A stretch of 64,000 bases of DNA from Chamaea fasciata. Its lineage: Eukaryota > Chordata > Aves > Passeriformes > Sylviidae. A program made the translations under genes and the position numbers. The notes beneath the pieces are model-generated. The model worked only from the letters and a program-made list of their open reading frames with translations. It ran no database searches and was not told the origin of the DNA. This document shows positions 47,675-61,489 of the stretch, piece by piece. Within the stretch, counting starts at the first letter, position 1, and each line of letters begins with the position of its first letter. Location: positions 12,105,156-12,169,155 of the forward strand of contig JARCOQ010000002.1 in assembly GCA_029207755.1 (NCBI GenBank), read 5' to 3'.

Positions 47675-49648
47675 CCTTTTTTAATGCCATTGTCACTGGA
47701 GTTTTATTGCATGGATAATAGAGGTAAGAACCAACTCTATAGTTAAACCAAATCCAATTAACTGACCAAGAAACCTCCTTGTGTATATAGGGAGATGGAT
47801 GAATTAGTAAATGACTAGTGGTCACATTTGTATTTAATTCAGAGGATTTGTTATCTACTAGTTATAGAGACATATGAAACAAAGAACAATAAAAAATGGT
47901 TTTTAGGAGGTTGGAGTGGCTGACTTATGGAAAAAGGGAATAAAACATATACACATATTAAAAGTTAAATAACATTCAAAGAAACATTCAGCAAGAAGTC
48001 TAAGATGAAAATACTGAGAAGGAACAGAAATGTACAAGAACTATTACAATTAATAAAATAAATTAATAAAAAAGAAAAAAATCCACAAACTTTGAAAAGG
48101 AAAACTCAATAAATATCAAAACTGACCAACAGTAACAGTAATTAAACCACTGAACAATTTTTATCAAGGAACTCACAGAAAAGTTAATCAATTGCTATTA
48201 TAGAAAAAATGTGATACATGGTATATGACATGGCAAGATTTGGCACTGAAAGAATTAGACTAGCTTTACTAGCGTAATTTTTCATCTTTTGCAGTGATAT
48301 AAAACTAATTCTATCTATACATCTGTTGCACTGCAAACATCTTTTTCAAAAGCAGGAAGAACACAGAAGATTTAATGAAATGAAATCTGTGTGATGAGAC
48401 TCATTTAATAGTTCCAAATAATTCCAACTATTGCTATAGTTTTTGCTTTCCCTCACTTGTTCTTGATGGAAAAGCACTGTAAAATTTCACCTGTGAGCTA
48501 TTTATTGTTTTATTGGAAGTGGATATTCTTTTACTTTTCTCTGAAGCATTGTATGTTACAGTTAGAAATCAAATATTTTTGTGAAGTAGTGCCACTGAAC
48601 TCTTTCAGCTGTTTTTTTAGAGGGCTTTGCTCACCTTCTGGAGATAAATGAATTTACCAGGCAGGCAGGGTCAGGAGGGAATTTTCCTTTCATTGAGGAT
48701 GGATGCAATTGCTCTTTTCATTCTGTTTCTTTGTTTTGTCTCTTTGTCTTACTTGCACTTCTGTGAAGTGCACCTTTCTTAACCAACACAGAGGGATTTA
48801 TTTCCTTTAGGGTCCTGGCAAAGAACAGCTTTTCCTTGATTGCTCCTGGTCTCAACTACTGGCACACTGAGGTTGTTTTGTTTTGTTGTGTGAGGTGTTA
48901 TGAATGGGGTACTAAATGGTTTTCTGTAGAGCACAGATCGACTGTTCTGAGCTCGTGTTTTAGCTTCCTTTAGGTCTTCTGAGAAAAGCTGAGGGTCACA
49001 GCCGTGATTGTCTCCTGTGTTCTATTCCTGTCTCCTTAAAATACAGCAAATTGCAGCAGCACTGTAAACTGCCTGTAGTTAGCAAAGTTACCCAAGCAGG
49101 CTATTTTGGATTTCTGCTCATTCTGACAGTTTATTTCTCCCAGAAGAATGAAATGCCTGGGAAGTGAAAAGATGTGTACACAAGGGAGCTAAAGGATGTA
49201 TATATAATATCTTGCGTTGTTTAAGGCTTCAGTGTGCTTTGAGTTAGCATTGATTTCGTGTATAGCTCTCGAGTTGATGAAACATTTGTATCTTAATTCT
49301 GACACGGGTAAGCAGGCAGATATAAATAGCATGCTTAACATGTTATTTCTTTTCCCACAGCAATGTCCAGAGAAAGAAGGTCTGTGTTATAAACGCATAT
49401 TATATAGTTGGCTTTTCACAAATATTAAAATGAATGCTATATGTATAATGTAGAAGGTTTTTCTGTATTTTCTTTTATTACTAACAGTCTTAGAATTGTG
49501 ACGAATGTATATTTTCTTCTTGAGTTGTAAAACTTTTTGTAACATTTAAAACCAGTCAAACCAGTTGACCAAAACTGAATCAAACTCTCACCAGAAGATA
49601 CAGAGAGAGAATCTTCCTACATTCCTGAATTGATTAGATCGAGACAGC
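47278..49648. other. Non-coding DNA
   Basis: Apart from the GATA array at 47633, no element is recognised. Opposed frames such as the 111-codon - strand frame at 47490 run through that array and are artefacts. Confidence 0.5.
47633..47673 (+). repeat. (AGAT)n microsatellite
   Basis: About ten uninterrupted AGAT units. A second array of the same motif lies at 50210. Confidence 0.96.
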
Positions 49649-50010
49649 TGTGGACCACAAGCTACAAGAAGGAATTCATTGCTCTCCTGGTATCAAAAAG
49701 ACTACCAGGCGCCAACAGGGACTTTATCTAATAAAATGTTAATTTGGTACAATGGGGCAAGTTTCAAGGGAAGGGGAGCCAAAAAAAAAAAAACCCCCAA
49801 GGGAACATCTGAACTCAAAAGAATGTTTGAAAAATGCATATGTAAAAGGTTAATCCTTAGAAGCAAGGATTTTGAAGGAGTGGGGGTGCTTTCTGGTGAG
49901 GCACCCCAGCTGGAAACTTTTAGTTTTCTGTCTCCGAATTGCCTATTTTTTCAATTTTTTTTTTATTAAACTTATAAATTTTTCTAAGAAAGCATACCTC
50001 GTTTTTCACA
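49649..50010 (+). mobile_element. Probable LTR of an unidentified ERV family
   Basis: It begins TGTGGACCACAAG and ends TTTTTCACA, with an ATTAAA signal (about 49965) and TATAAA (about 49973) near the 3' end. An imperfect hairpin, GGGTGC...GCACCC, lies near 49885. The layout resembles an avian LTR of about 360 bases. No matching target duplication is seen and the internal region is absent, so the call stays tentative. Confidence 0.4.
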
Positions 50011-50055
50011 GTGTGGATGCAGAATTGCAAGCTTTCAAAGAATAAAGCAGCATAT

Positions 50056-50117
50056 CCAGTGATTTGGCAGAATGCAGAATCAAAACCCAGTGATTTGGCA
50101 GAATCACATCAAAATGG
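50056..50117 (+). repeat. Two-copy 31-bp tandem duplication
   Basis: CCAGTGATTTGGCAGAAT occurs at 50056 and again at 50087. The following bases are partly conserved, giving a 31-base period. Confidence 0.8.
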
Positions 50118-50209
50118 GGTCCCACATCAATAAACAGTCTGAACAATAGAATTGTACTGTAATATGTCCCCAGGGTCACAGCACTACATGGTCTGCATAT
50201 ATGTTTTCT

Positions 50210-50247
<38 letters not shown>

Positions 50248-50257
50248 CAGATAGATA
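50210..50257 (+). repeat. (GATA)n microsatellite
   Basis: About nine perfect GATA units, then one GACA interruption and two more GATA units. Confidence 0.96.
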
Positions 50258-51610
50258 CACATACTTATATCCTGAAAAGTAGATTCTTGCTAAAACAGTA
50301 CAAGCTCTTAAAAATACTTGCATCAACAGCTCACATTAAAGAGATAAAGGACAGAACTCTGAGTAATGATCACTGTGATGAAAGTTTAGGATCAAGAATC
50401 AGAGTGAACAGTACTGGTTTATGCTGATCTATTTTTTCCTCCAAGAGTGGTTAGATTTAGTCCTGTAATCTGCATATTCCGCTAACACATTTTTAAGACT
50501 GGAAATGTGCAAAATTTAGCATTTAAATTACATGTGGGAGATCAAGATTGGAAACTGCTACATCAGTCAGAAATATAACATCTTGAATAGAGGGAGGGAG
50601 GTCTTGCATCCCAGATGGGTTGAAGATTCTAGTGTCTGATCTATTATTTCTGTTGATAGTATAGGTGTAACAGGCCACAATCAAGACCAAAACAACCAAC
50701 ATTTTCAGGGTCAAGGAAACTCTTGGTGGTTATTAGTTTTAACACTTCATGAATGTATAACTGGAGAATAAATTTCACTTCACATTGCATTTCTTTTTTC
50801 ATGTATCACAGCTCCTTCCTCCATTCATATTTTACATTTTTCATGTAATTATAGGAAGATAACTTGAGGTACCATTCTTTGACACATCTCACTGAGCTGT
50901 GCACATTAAAAACCTCTGCAGCTTAGTGGAGAGTAAAGAAGATAATAAAAAAGTAAGTCGTGTGCCAAAGTCTTTGCTCACATACTAAAATAAAATTAAG
51001 TTATATGTAAAACTTGAGCATATGTCATTAGTTTATTTGGCTGCATATCGCTTTCTGCATTGCTGTTTTTCATACAGAATATTTTGTCACGTACATATTC
51101 GGTCTTTGAAGAGCAAGAATTCTTTTTATTTCAAAATTCTTACCAACTTATATTTTCTCCTCCTCCTCATATCTGTTATGGAAAGAAAGAAAACAAAAGC
51201 TGATCTTTTTTTGAAAATAAGTGAGAGATGTAGGAAAACCCCTCATCACTAAAATACAAAGAAGACATTATGAAATCATGCAAATGACCTGTCAGATATT
51301 ATGTTCAATGGCACATAGGCTACCAGAGGCTCCATTTCAAGAAAGCATGTGGGTACAGTGCTGAGAACTGGGATTTGTGAAAGGCTACATGTGTATAAAG
51401 GTGGGAAAGGCTGAAGCACATGCTTTGGAAATGTAGGCATGCGGAAGCAAGGTCATCTCCTTTCATGCATGTCCATGTATTTGCACGCAGGGCTTGTCCT
51501 GGAGTGAAGCAGTGTGGTCACATCACAAGTGGGCTCACACAAGATGATGCTGATGCCAGATCCTGCACCTGGCATGGGGCAGTCCTGGTTGCACGTATTG
51601 TACAGTTGGT
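50258..51610. other. Non-coding DNA
   Basis: No gene or repeat family is recognised. Several small frames (60-80 codons) have no domain. Confidence 0.5.
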
Positions 51611-51822
51611 TGGATATTAGAAAAAGGCTCTTCAGCCAGAGGGTGGTTGGGCAGTGGGAACAGGCTCACAGGGAAGTGGTCACAGCACCAAATATGACAG
51701 CTCAAGAAGTTCTAGAGCACATGATGTGTTTCTTGGGAATGGTGAGGTGTAGGGTCAGGAGTTAGACTTGATGATCTCCATGAGTCCCTTCCAACTCAGG
51801 ATATCCTGTGATTCTGTGAAAT
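51611..51822 (+). mobile_element. CR1 LINE 3' end
   Basis: TTGGATATTAGAAAAAGGCTCTTC, GAGGGTGGTTGGGCAGTGGGAACAGGCTC, GGGAAGTGGTCACAGCACC, then GGAGTTAGACTTGATGATC and TTCCAACTCAGGATATCC with a TGTGATTCTGTGA tail. It belongs to the same CR1 group as the 34548 fragment, and the open frames here belong to the element. Confidence 0.93.
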
Positions 51823-52752
51823 AAATGCAGAAGCTCTTCTCTGCAGCTGAAATGGGTGCTGGATATTGAAAGAGGGGTTTTGTGGATGTACAAGGAGGAG
51901 TAGAAAATGCTTTATCCCATCTTCAGCTCCATTGCACACCAAGCCCATGTACTGAAGCCCAAGGGTGTTTGCCTTGTCATTTTAGAAGTGTCTGTGGAGG
52001 ATTTCTGTACCATTTTCACAGAGGCAGTGAAGAGTGACCCTGTAACTCCTTGTGCTCAGGTCTCACATTCAAACTGATCTGACATTGTTTCTTTTCTCCT
52101 GCACATCATTTTTAAAGGGTAGATGTGTATCACGTTTGTGATGCGTCACCTAGACTTGTGATAAAATGTCATATTGTTTCCTTCTTCTAGAAACTTTGTG
52201 TAACTGACCCTTATTGCACTCTTATTAAATGGAGATACAGAACACAACAAAATGGCTGTCATTTGGCAGACACCTTATATTACCTTAGATTCTGCTTTTG
52301 ATTTACGTACAGTAACAGATTCAAAACAATTAGCAGAAATCAGTGTTCAATGACCAGCTCAATCAAAATATTTTAAGAAATACTTCACTTTCCTTGTGGC
52401 TTTTGATATTTTCTTTTATAGATATTTATCCATTTTTCTTCCTCTGTTTACTTCTAAGCTGGTGTGTTAACAGCTAAGAAGAAAAGTTTTGTTTGGAATT
52501 TAGTTCTACCATTATGAGCTATTACCTTTTCTTTTAACTTTAGCTCTTTTGCATGTGAAAGAAAGTTGACACATCTATACTTTATGTAACTGAATTCTGA
52601 CATTTTCATTCTACAAAGATATGAAAAGAGGTTTTTAACATTGCTTTTCCTGATCAAATAAATACTTAAGCTAAAAAATCATAGTCAAGTAACCTGGAAA
52701 CCACTGAGGTTTTAAAATTGATTTGCACAACAAAGCTTGAAAGATACATTAA
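51823..52752. other. Non-coding DNA
   Basis: Unique-looking sequence; nothing recognised. Confidence 0.5.
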
Positions 52753-52767
52753 ATATGTGTATGTGTG

Positions 52768-52798
<31 letters not shown>

Positions 52799-52897
52799 GT
52801 CTATATATGTATATATGTATATATGTATATATGTATATATGTATATATGTATATATGTATATATATGTATGTGTATATATGTATATATATGTATATT
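52753..52897 (+). repeat. (ATATGT)n / (TA)n(TG)n minisatellite
   Basis: It begins with TATGTG and TA units, then GTAT units, then a long run of ATATGT hexamers. The complete solo LTR starts ten bases after it. Tyr/Ile/Cys-rich frames on both strands are artefacts of the repeat. Confidence 0.95.
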
Positions 52898-52907
52898 CTG
52901 TACATTT

Positions 52908-53674
52908 TGTCTTGGGTTTTGTAAACTAAAACAAACAAACAAACAAGCTCATTCTATTCCATCTGTTGAAACCCAGCTGGGGAGACGGGGTGGTTTTTTT
53001 TTTCTTTATCTGTTGTAACTCCAGAAGTGAGGGAGAACTGCCTTCTCTGATAACAAGCCAGCTATTAGAACCAGGTGGGGCGTTGTTTCTTATCTCTGCT
53101 CAGTCTTCCACTACCCTCATGGGAATATCTTCTGTTAATGGGGATTAAAGCTCACCAATGACATGATACATTACATCATCCCATTGTGAGATGCTCTACC
53201 CAGGGAGGAGGAGGCAAACCATTTCCACCTAGATAGAAAGGAGCCACAAGCATCACCAGACATCCAGTGTTTCCACAGGACTCACAAAGAAAGACTGGAC
53301 CCATCTCTGGACCCTTTTTTCTCTACAGAACCATCTCTACTTCCAACAGAACCACATCTGCCACTCCGGGAGGGCTAACTTTTGGACTGTTTCCAACACC
53401 CTGACCAACAGGGTGTCAGGTTGTATTTCTGACTCTGTCAGGGTTTTCCGGGATTACTTGTTTGTTTGTTTGCTTGCTTATTCTTCTGTACTACAACATT
53501 TGTATTTTTATATCCCTAGTAAAGAACTGCCACACCTATTCCCAAAATCTTTGCCTGACAGTCTTTTAATTGCAAATTTATAATAATTCGGAAAGGGGGA
53601 AGCAGAGGGGGGCTTACATTCCAAGGGAGACTCCAATCTTCCCTGGCAGATACCTGTCTATCTAAACCTAGACA
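52908..53674 (+). mobile_element. Complete solo LTR (767 bp) with 5-bp target duplication, ERVL-like
   Basis: It starts TGTCTTGGG and ends CCTAGACA, imperfect inverted ends, and is flanked by cattt on both sides (52903-52907 and 53675-53679). It shares modules with the provirus LTR: the CATCCCATTGTGAGATGCTC word at 53177 and the CAGGTTGTATTTCTGACTC word near 53418. It is the product of LTR-LTR recombination that removed the internal region. Small frames inside it are not genes. Confidence 0.85.
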
Positions 53675-53679
53675 CATTT

Positions 53680-56126
53680 ACAGAAAGAGAAATACATCTT
53701 GGATTAAAAGAGAAATTATTTGTCATGGGGTATTTCTCCATGATTCAGCTGTAAGGACCTATGTGCATATTCATGATAATGACCTTGTAGTCCAAGTCAA
53801 TAGAAAAAATATTGAATTTTATTCTACAGGTTGGATAAGAGGTGTAAAACAATTTCTATTATCTCTCCTAAATATAGGCATTGGTTTGAAGTCTGTAAAT
53901 TTTGTATTTGCATCCTCCCTGTGTGACAAGGATGTTCCAGGTATCAGCAGGTACCCTCTTTTTCCTTCAACCTTTTCCCTTTGATTCCTACTCGTTTATC
54001 AAATTTTTCCTGGATTATACATTTTCTTCAGTCTTTTCCCCATAAACTAACACAATATCATCTTATTAAAGATTTTGGGTTTGTGCCTTTTTTTTTTTTT
54101 TTAATTCCTAAGTTTACCTCCTTTCTCCTTTTCAAACACTTTCCTTTCTGTATTTTTATTCATTTGTGTGTACATTTCTGAGTTTATTAATTCACTCATA
54201 TCCTCTTGAACTGCTGACTATAGATCCCAGCTTTCAGCAGGCTAGATTGTTGAGTTAATATGATTGCATACTGGCAAGAAGTGAATCAGGTCACACAAAA
54301 ATAATTAGAGATTTTCATTTATACAACAACATTCCAAGAAGTTTCTAAGCATCATCAAAAGATAAAATCAAGTACACCTTAAGATGAGAAGAAAAGAAAG
54401 TTAATTAATTTCCAAAATAGTAAAGATATCAAAAATATTTGAAAAAACAGTAATAAGGAAGAACAATAATTTTAATTGCTAGAAAACTTGAAGAACTGGG
54501 CAACTTGGTCTACTAATGCTGGAGAATTACCTATTAAAATTGTTTCTTTAACTGCAAAATAAAAGGATCTTTTCTTCATGTCCATTTGTTAAATTGATTC
54601 TGTTTAGATCAATTGCAGGTTCTGCTTTTAAACTTATGATATCCTTTTCATACCTAAGTGCTCATAGTCACTCTTCTTCTTCTGTCTTTGCATATTTAGT
54701 TTTCAGGAAAATATTCTCATTTGGTTTTCATATACTGATGTATATCAGCCAATAGTTAATATTTTGTGTGTGTGTGTGTGATTTTCTTTATTGTTTAGGT
54801 GTTATTTTTTAATGTAATTTGAATATTCACTGGGCTGCCCACCCCAGCTCTGTTACCATTTTCTCCTCTCCTCACTGATCTCTTCTATTCTATTTCTAAA
54901 TAATTTCATAGCACCTCCTCTGTAATTCCTATTTCCTCTTCCATTTTTCCACTCTGCTACATCCTCAGTTCAGTCAAGATTTTTTTACAGGTCCCTTGAA
55001 TCATAACTCTCAGAACGGGTGGATAGGGACAAATCATTGAATTATGAAACTAGACTTGCTAATGCTGATTACTCTGTACTCTCTCTGACCTTAGTTTTTA
55101 AAATGGAGAATTCCTTCAATGTCTTATTCTGAAAAACGAACTTATTATAAAAGGTCATCTGGAACTGACTACACGATCAAGAGTCCTAGAAGATGTGGGC
55201 TGAGAAAAAAGCTTGCTTAATTGCATCTCCAAATTCTAGTTTTAAAAAGAGAATATTAAAATATTTGTTGCTACTTTCATAAAGTTTCAGAGGTACCCTC
55301 TTTCAGTCACTTAAGTTTCCACATTTTAAAAAAAAAAATTCTTGTAAATTAGAATACTAACTATAGGTTGCTATGAAATATAACTGAAACGAGTAATTAT
55401 GTGTTCTATCAGAAAATTTACCAGTGAAATAATGTAATGAAACGTGAGTTAAAGAAGGAAGAATACAGTTTCCCTGCAGTCATTCTGTTGTGGAGCTGTG
55501 CTTATTCTATTCCAGCGGAACTCAAGCTGTAATAAATCATGGCATCTCCCAAATAACAGTTTCAAATGGGCATGTTTATTGGGACAGACAAGTACATCAC
55601 TAAAAGAGTTACTTACTTCAGGTGTTGACATGCAGTACCAGCTGTTTGATCTAAACTCAGTCACTGCGACTGAAAACTATGGAGTTTTTCAAATCATACA
55701 CCAATATGAGAAAAATAGGGGCATCATGGCACAACATAAGTAATGTAGATTTTTTTTTTCCAACAGCACAAAAACTCTGAAGTTTGAGAGAAAACTCCCC
55801 AATGAAACCAGGCAAAACTTCCAGCCTTACAACAAAACCACAACACATTCCTATTAAATACTGTAATTCTGTTTTTTAGAAAGATTAAAGAAAATTTTAC
55901 TTTGAAAAATCAGTGGCTGAACTCTAAAAGCATGCTATATTTCATTAATTTCTTCACATATATATATAACCAAATCACCTCAATACTTATATTTTGTAAG
56001 TAGTGTAGAATGGAAACACCCCCAGCACTGCTGTGAGCTCTTCCTCTACCATGGACCCACCTCCTACAGGGATCTGGGGAATCAGCCTCAAAAGTGGGGG
56101 TTTTTTTATTGCCATTAGGATAAGAA

Positions 56127-56157
<31 letters not shown>

Positions 56158-57134
56158 AAAAAAAGAAAACTGAAAAACCCAATCCTGACCACTACAATCC
56201 CTAATCAATTAAAGACCAAAAACAACTCCCACAAACCAAAAACTCATACCAGAGCATACACGAGTAACAGGAACACAGTATGAAATGTACTTTGACATAT
56301 AATACTTTAGGAAGACAGGATACCTATTGACATGAAAGGGGCTCCAGTGTCAAGGATAGTTGGGATTTTATCAAATAGGGATATTTAGAATGAAAACAAA
56401 AATATCAAGAGGATATTAGTAGCCTTGTGGGAGGAAAACACCAGCTCTCCAGGAAGGAAAGGAGGTGACAGCTACCTCATAAATAAGAGGACTGGTCAGT
56501 CTCATCCATGTCCCTGGTCCTTCAAGATTAAGAAGGACCAAATTAAAAACAATGACCAGAACAACCAGATGAGAGAGTCGTTATGTCCTAACAGTGAGAG
56601 GATTTTTGTGGTTATTCCAGCATCAGGAAAGGAAGAATGAGATGGTTGAAGTTACCCTTCTGAGTGAGTGGATCCTATCTGACAACCAGTTCAGGAAGCA
56701 TGAAGACTAACTGGAACCAAGTCAAAGATTTTAAAGATATATTATCAATACTAATGCTGTCTTTTGGCCAGGCTTTATTTCATCTTCACTATAAGCTGCT
56801 TTACTAATTACTCTGGACAGTCATTTATCTTCCTTTTAGGAGACTGATGTGATGAAAGTCATCTACTAGTGCAAGTCAAGGAGAGGATTATAAAGAGGAA
56901 TATAAAGCACTATTAGACTTTCAGCTCCAGCATACAAGATTTGGCAGGGACCTACAAATACTGCAAGATTAATCTGCAACTCTGTAAGTTGTTGAAACAT
57001 GAAAACCTTAAATTTCAGTTTAAATTTCTGCTTCTTTTTATACGTGACATTCCATGAAGCAACACCTCTGGCAAGACATGAAGTTTCAAGCAGAAAAGCC
57101 AAGTCAAAAACCAAAAATCCCTATAGTGTCATTC
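53680..57134. other. Gene-free AT-rich DNA with simple repeats
   Basis: It has a short (TG)n at 54765-54780, a T run near 54089-54101 and an A-rich stretch with A-run/G interruptions at 56121-56170. Opposed frames around 55449-55848 have no domain. Confidence 0.45.
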
Positions 57135-57560
57135 TGTTGTGATGGGTCAACCCTTTCTAGCTGTCAGGTGCCCACCAAGATGCTGTGTCACCCACCTCCT
57201 CAGCAGGAGAGGAGATATGATGAATCCACCTTATGGGCTGTGGCAGGGACAGACTGATGGTTCGCCCATTACAATAATCATTATCATGGATAAAACAAAC
57301 TCAGCTCGGGAAAATTAGTTTTGCATACAGTCCTTTGTATTCTTCTGTAAGTTCTTCACTTCTCCAGCACAGGTCCTTTCCATGGAGTCCAGTTCTCCAG
57401 GAAGAACCTGCTCCAGTGTGGGTCCTCCATGAGGACACAAGTTCCCCACAAACCCTGCTCCAGCATGGGCTCCTCTCTAGAGGCCGCAGCTCCTGCCAGG
57501 ACTTGGCTCCACTAGCTGTCCATGGCATTCAAGGCATATCCATGTCCTTTACATATACAA
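57135..57560 (-). mobile_element. ERV fragment, reversed (LTR end plus internal leader sequence)
   Basis: TGTTGTGATGGGTCAACCC at 57135 resembles the reversed end of the same LTR type seen at 61490. The following 57350-57540 segment carries repeated GGTCCTCCATG and TGCTCCAG(T/C)(A/G)TGGG words that I associate with the leader/pre-gag area of avian ERVs. The two parts are heavily mutated and may be separated by a deletion. No open viral gene remains. Confidence 0.4.
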
Positions 57561-60500
57561 ACTCTCATGCAGTACTTTCTGGCACTCAAAATCAAATGTA
57601 AAATGGTACTCTCTTATGATGTCTTTAGTTTCCAAAAAAAACCAAGTGAAAATAATTTTTATGGAAGCAATAGCACAACCATATTTTTTATTTCAGGGCA
57701 AAGGACACACCACATCAGCAGACAGCAACTTTCACTAATACAGAACCTAATTTGAAGGGGGTGGGTGAGTGAGCAATCTATGAGTGTATTTTATATACAT
57801 GAGAGTATTATTTTTACTTATTAAGCTGTACTACAGGAGAACTGGCAGATCGTGAAAGTAAGAGTATAAAAGGACAGCAATCAGACGAGTGTATTTCAAA
57901 AGAAAGACAGTTAATTCAATAAACTACCAATCTAATCAGACATGCATCCATGTTAAAGGGAAAAAAACAGGGAAAAATTGCCAACTGACAAAAATGCTCT
58001 TGCCAAAGGGTGTGTATGATGAAGTGACAGAAGAATGAACATGAAAATAATCAAGAGGCTAGCTATAAAATAAAATACAGGAAGAAGTTTTTTAAACACA
58101 ATAGAAAATGAAATCAAAAGGAAGCAAAAATCTCTTATTCAATAGGAAAGGAGAACAAAAAGGAGATTATGCATAACAGACTAAACTCAATACTTTCTTT
58201 GAATTTTTATTATAAAAGAAAGAAAGAAAAAGGTAGTTTTGACCAGATACTTCTCAAAATGAGTTTTATCACAAGAATAAGTATTTCAGAGAGAATTTGA
58301 AAAAAAGTATGGTGAAGAATATCTAGATAAATGAATTGAATAAAAACTTATTTCTAAATATTAAAAAAATCCATAGATATTTATATAACTCCAGTGGTTT
58401 TTTTGTTTGTTTGTTTGGTTTTGTTGTTTGTTTTTTTTTTTTCCCCCAGGAGATCATAGAAGACAGAAGACTTGAAAAAGGGGAAAAATAGTAAATTCTT
58501 TATCAGCTATTAAGAAGTGAGTGGAAAAGAATGCATTATAATTACAGTTCATGGTACCTACCTTTAGGAATTAGGACAGAAAGGTTTATCAGCCTATTCA
58601 TGTTGAAAGAGAATAAAATGGAAAAGGCAGACAGTGGAAGTTCAGATAATGCCAAAGCAATCTTATTTTCTCCAAGATGGAACATGTATCAGGTTAAAAC
58701 TGGATATGTATCTCACCTAAATTAAGTTTTTCCTACTGCCCTAAAGTAGTGTTGTCAAAAGAAAACCAAGGAACCAGAATCCAAAGAAAAACACAGATGA
58801 GCACTCATTGCTTTCTGAACTACAGGCCGAGTACTTAATAATGATTCTTCATTGTGAGAGGGTATTTCATCAATAGAACACGTGGAATAAAAGGAGAGCA
58901 TGACAGTAAGTGTCAATGACATAAAATACAATGTCATTCGGAAAAGGACTCATGGTGGAATAGCAAGAAGTCTCAAGGGGAAAAATAAGCCTGAATGGTT
59001 AAAGAAGAATTCATATGAAAAGACAGACTACAGAAAATGAAAGCAAAAATTACTCCAGATATATGGATAATGCACACTCTACACAGATAATGGAATAGGT
59101 CATAGATGCAATACTGTGCCGTGAAATTGACTAAATTTATCAGTTTGATGCCTAATTCAAAGCATTCTGAAGACTGTGGTTTTCAGATGTTTACTCTCTA
59201 TATATCTCATTGCTTAAATTTGGTGAGGGAACAGTGTAGCACAAGTTTCCTACACAGCCTGTTAATGGAGCTGCTGCTAACATTAAATATTCTGTTCTTC
59301 ATCTCTGCAATCAATTTCTTACATCTCTCTTGGTTTCATCTGGAAGAAGACTGCTTAAAAGTAAAGTGATATAAAGTGTTTCCCAGCAACTACTTCATCA
59401 CTTCCAGTGACCTTCAAATTACATTTAACATTTATCTTGAACAAAACTATAAGTCTGCTCGGTGTTGTGGACAGGAAGATTCATCTGGTACTGTTAACCT
59501 GATCAATAGTGAAATAAAAAGTCAACTGAGCTTACATTTTTACAACCCCAGGAGAAAGTTAAAAAACACATTAGTTGGTTTAACAAAATGATAGCAGACA
59601 GAGAATCAGTTTCCAAGGTTATAAATTATGATAGCTCTGTAAGCTCTGTACATCATATTTAGTCATAAACTACTCACATTGAATTAGTTTAAGGAAAATT
59701 TCACTTTTCTTTCTTTAACTTCAATTATTCCTGCATTTTGTCCAGCAGAAAGAAGAAAGGGAAAAAAAAAAAAAAAGTCTGTGGAGTTTGAAAGCACACA
59801 AATTATACTGAATTTCAGATAATGTTCCACGTGGTGTAGAAATTGATTCTATGAGCTTTAATTATCCAAACTATGGGTTCATTAGTAAGTTTTTTGGTGC
59901 AACAAAAGTAGATCAGTAGACTGAAACAGATGGTCCTAAAGCTCCTGAGCTTTATTTTTCTTCTTCCTTATGCCTATATCAGAAAAGAAAAGAAAACTTC
60001 TTTGCAGTGGGACTGTTTTACCTGTGGTCAGCTACAGGTGTACTCAGCACAAGAGATGAATAATATTCTTTCAGGACACAAGGACTGCTTTGTCCTCTAT
60101 GCTCTTTTGGACCTCCCCTAAATAATAGCACATGGCTTTCACTGCTGTCTCCACTGACCCTCCAAAAACCTCAACTTGAAAAGGCTGCTGGACAGAATAT
60201 AGTGGGCAAATGTTGCAGTGTGAAGTTTGGAAGAAATGTTGCAAGGAATATGCTGGCAAGGGATTGTGTCATTTACTGCTTCACTGGATAGCAGGAGATA
60301 AAAGGGAAAAGAGACTGTAAGTAATTGCTGCTTCTTAGTGGGGCAGCCTCCACAAGGGCAGGGGAAGCAGCAGGAAGAGCTGCCTGTGTAGTTTCTAGTG
60401 GCAGGGGGCTTGCTTTAAGTCTAAGAAATCCTTCTCTTTTCCTTCAAATTATATTTTATCTTCTGTTACATCCACCCAACTTACCTCCTTGACAGCCTTT

Positions 60501-61489
60501 CACAGCAATTAGCAAACTGTCCTGGAGCCATTGAGGACTTCAGCCCCCAGCCATGAGGCACCAGCTCCCAGAGACACTCCTTTTCCAGGCAGCCAACAGA
60601 ACCAGAACTCTCCAGCCTCAGAAGCCACCTCTGTCCTTCTCCTGGAGTAACCTGGAAGTCAGCGTGGGTCTACTGCCACAGAGAGCAAGGGAAACTTGTC
60701 TTTGCAGCCTTTCTCCCTTGCCCAGACTGAAGGCAGACTGACCATAGCCCTCAGAATTAGGATGGTTCACCCAGACCCTAGAGCACAGAGTTCCTGCTCC
60801 ATCTGTCTGCTACCTAACCTCAGGAGACAAAAGCAGCAACGAGTCGGGCAGAGGGGGAACATCTGAATAAGAGGAACATCTGCAGCTAAAGAGAATTGAG
60901 TTCCAATGCCAAAAGCTTGTTTCCTAGGAAGGCAAATCTGATACATTACCTGTACAAATGCTGGCTGTTAGAACCTAAATGTGACCTAGAATTTCACAGA
61001 CTCACATAATGTTAATTACAGAAATTCTAACGAGATCACCTGGCCTTTTAGGGACTAATATAAACAAATGGTAGACATCATAATTCACCCAAAACCTAGT
61101 TACAGACAAAACAAAGCATTTTTTAAGACTAAGGATTTTTCATTAACCCAGTTAGTATTTTCACGTTCTAATGATCCAGGTAACCTAATAAGGAAGAATA
61201 TTTCAGTTTAAATTGTTATATAAAAACATCTTAGCATCTTACCTTTTTATCTTTTGCTACAATTGTTTTTCTACCCTGATTTTTTTTTACCCTGTGTAAC
61301 ACGAATAAGCTGAATAAGGCATTTATGTGTGCCTGGAGGAAAAACCTAAATACCTGATTTGTACTGGTCCTTGGCCTGGGCAGAATGTTTCCACTGATAC
61401 CAAAATGGAAACTAAGTTAACAGTGGAAATAACGTGGTGCTGCTGTAGTGAATTCATTATATTTTGTATTCAAAGAAATAATTTTGAGT
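57561..61489. other. Gene-free DNA
   Basis: It contains a T/G-rich simple tract at 58400-58443 and an A run near 59761-59776. The 60350-60780 part is GC-richer and unidentified. A 62-base block at about 60990-61050 faintly resembles a reversed CR1 tail but is too decayed to call. Confidence 0.4.

Noticed and set aside
52712..53018. Tyr/Ile-rich frames on both strands
   Set aside because: They are translations of the ATATGT minisatellite.
60990..61050. Reversed CR1 tail
   Set aside because: Only a TTTCACAGACTCACATAATG-like resemblance; too decayed to support.
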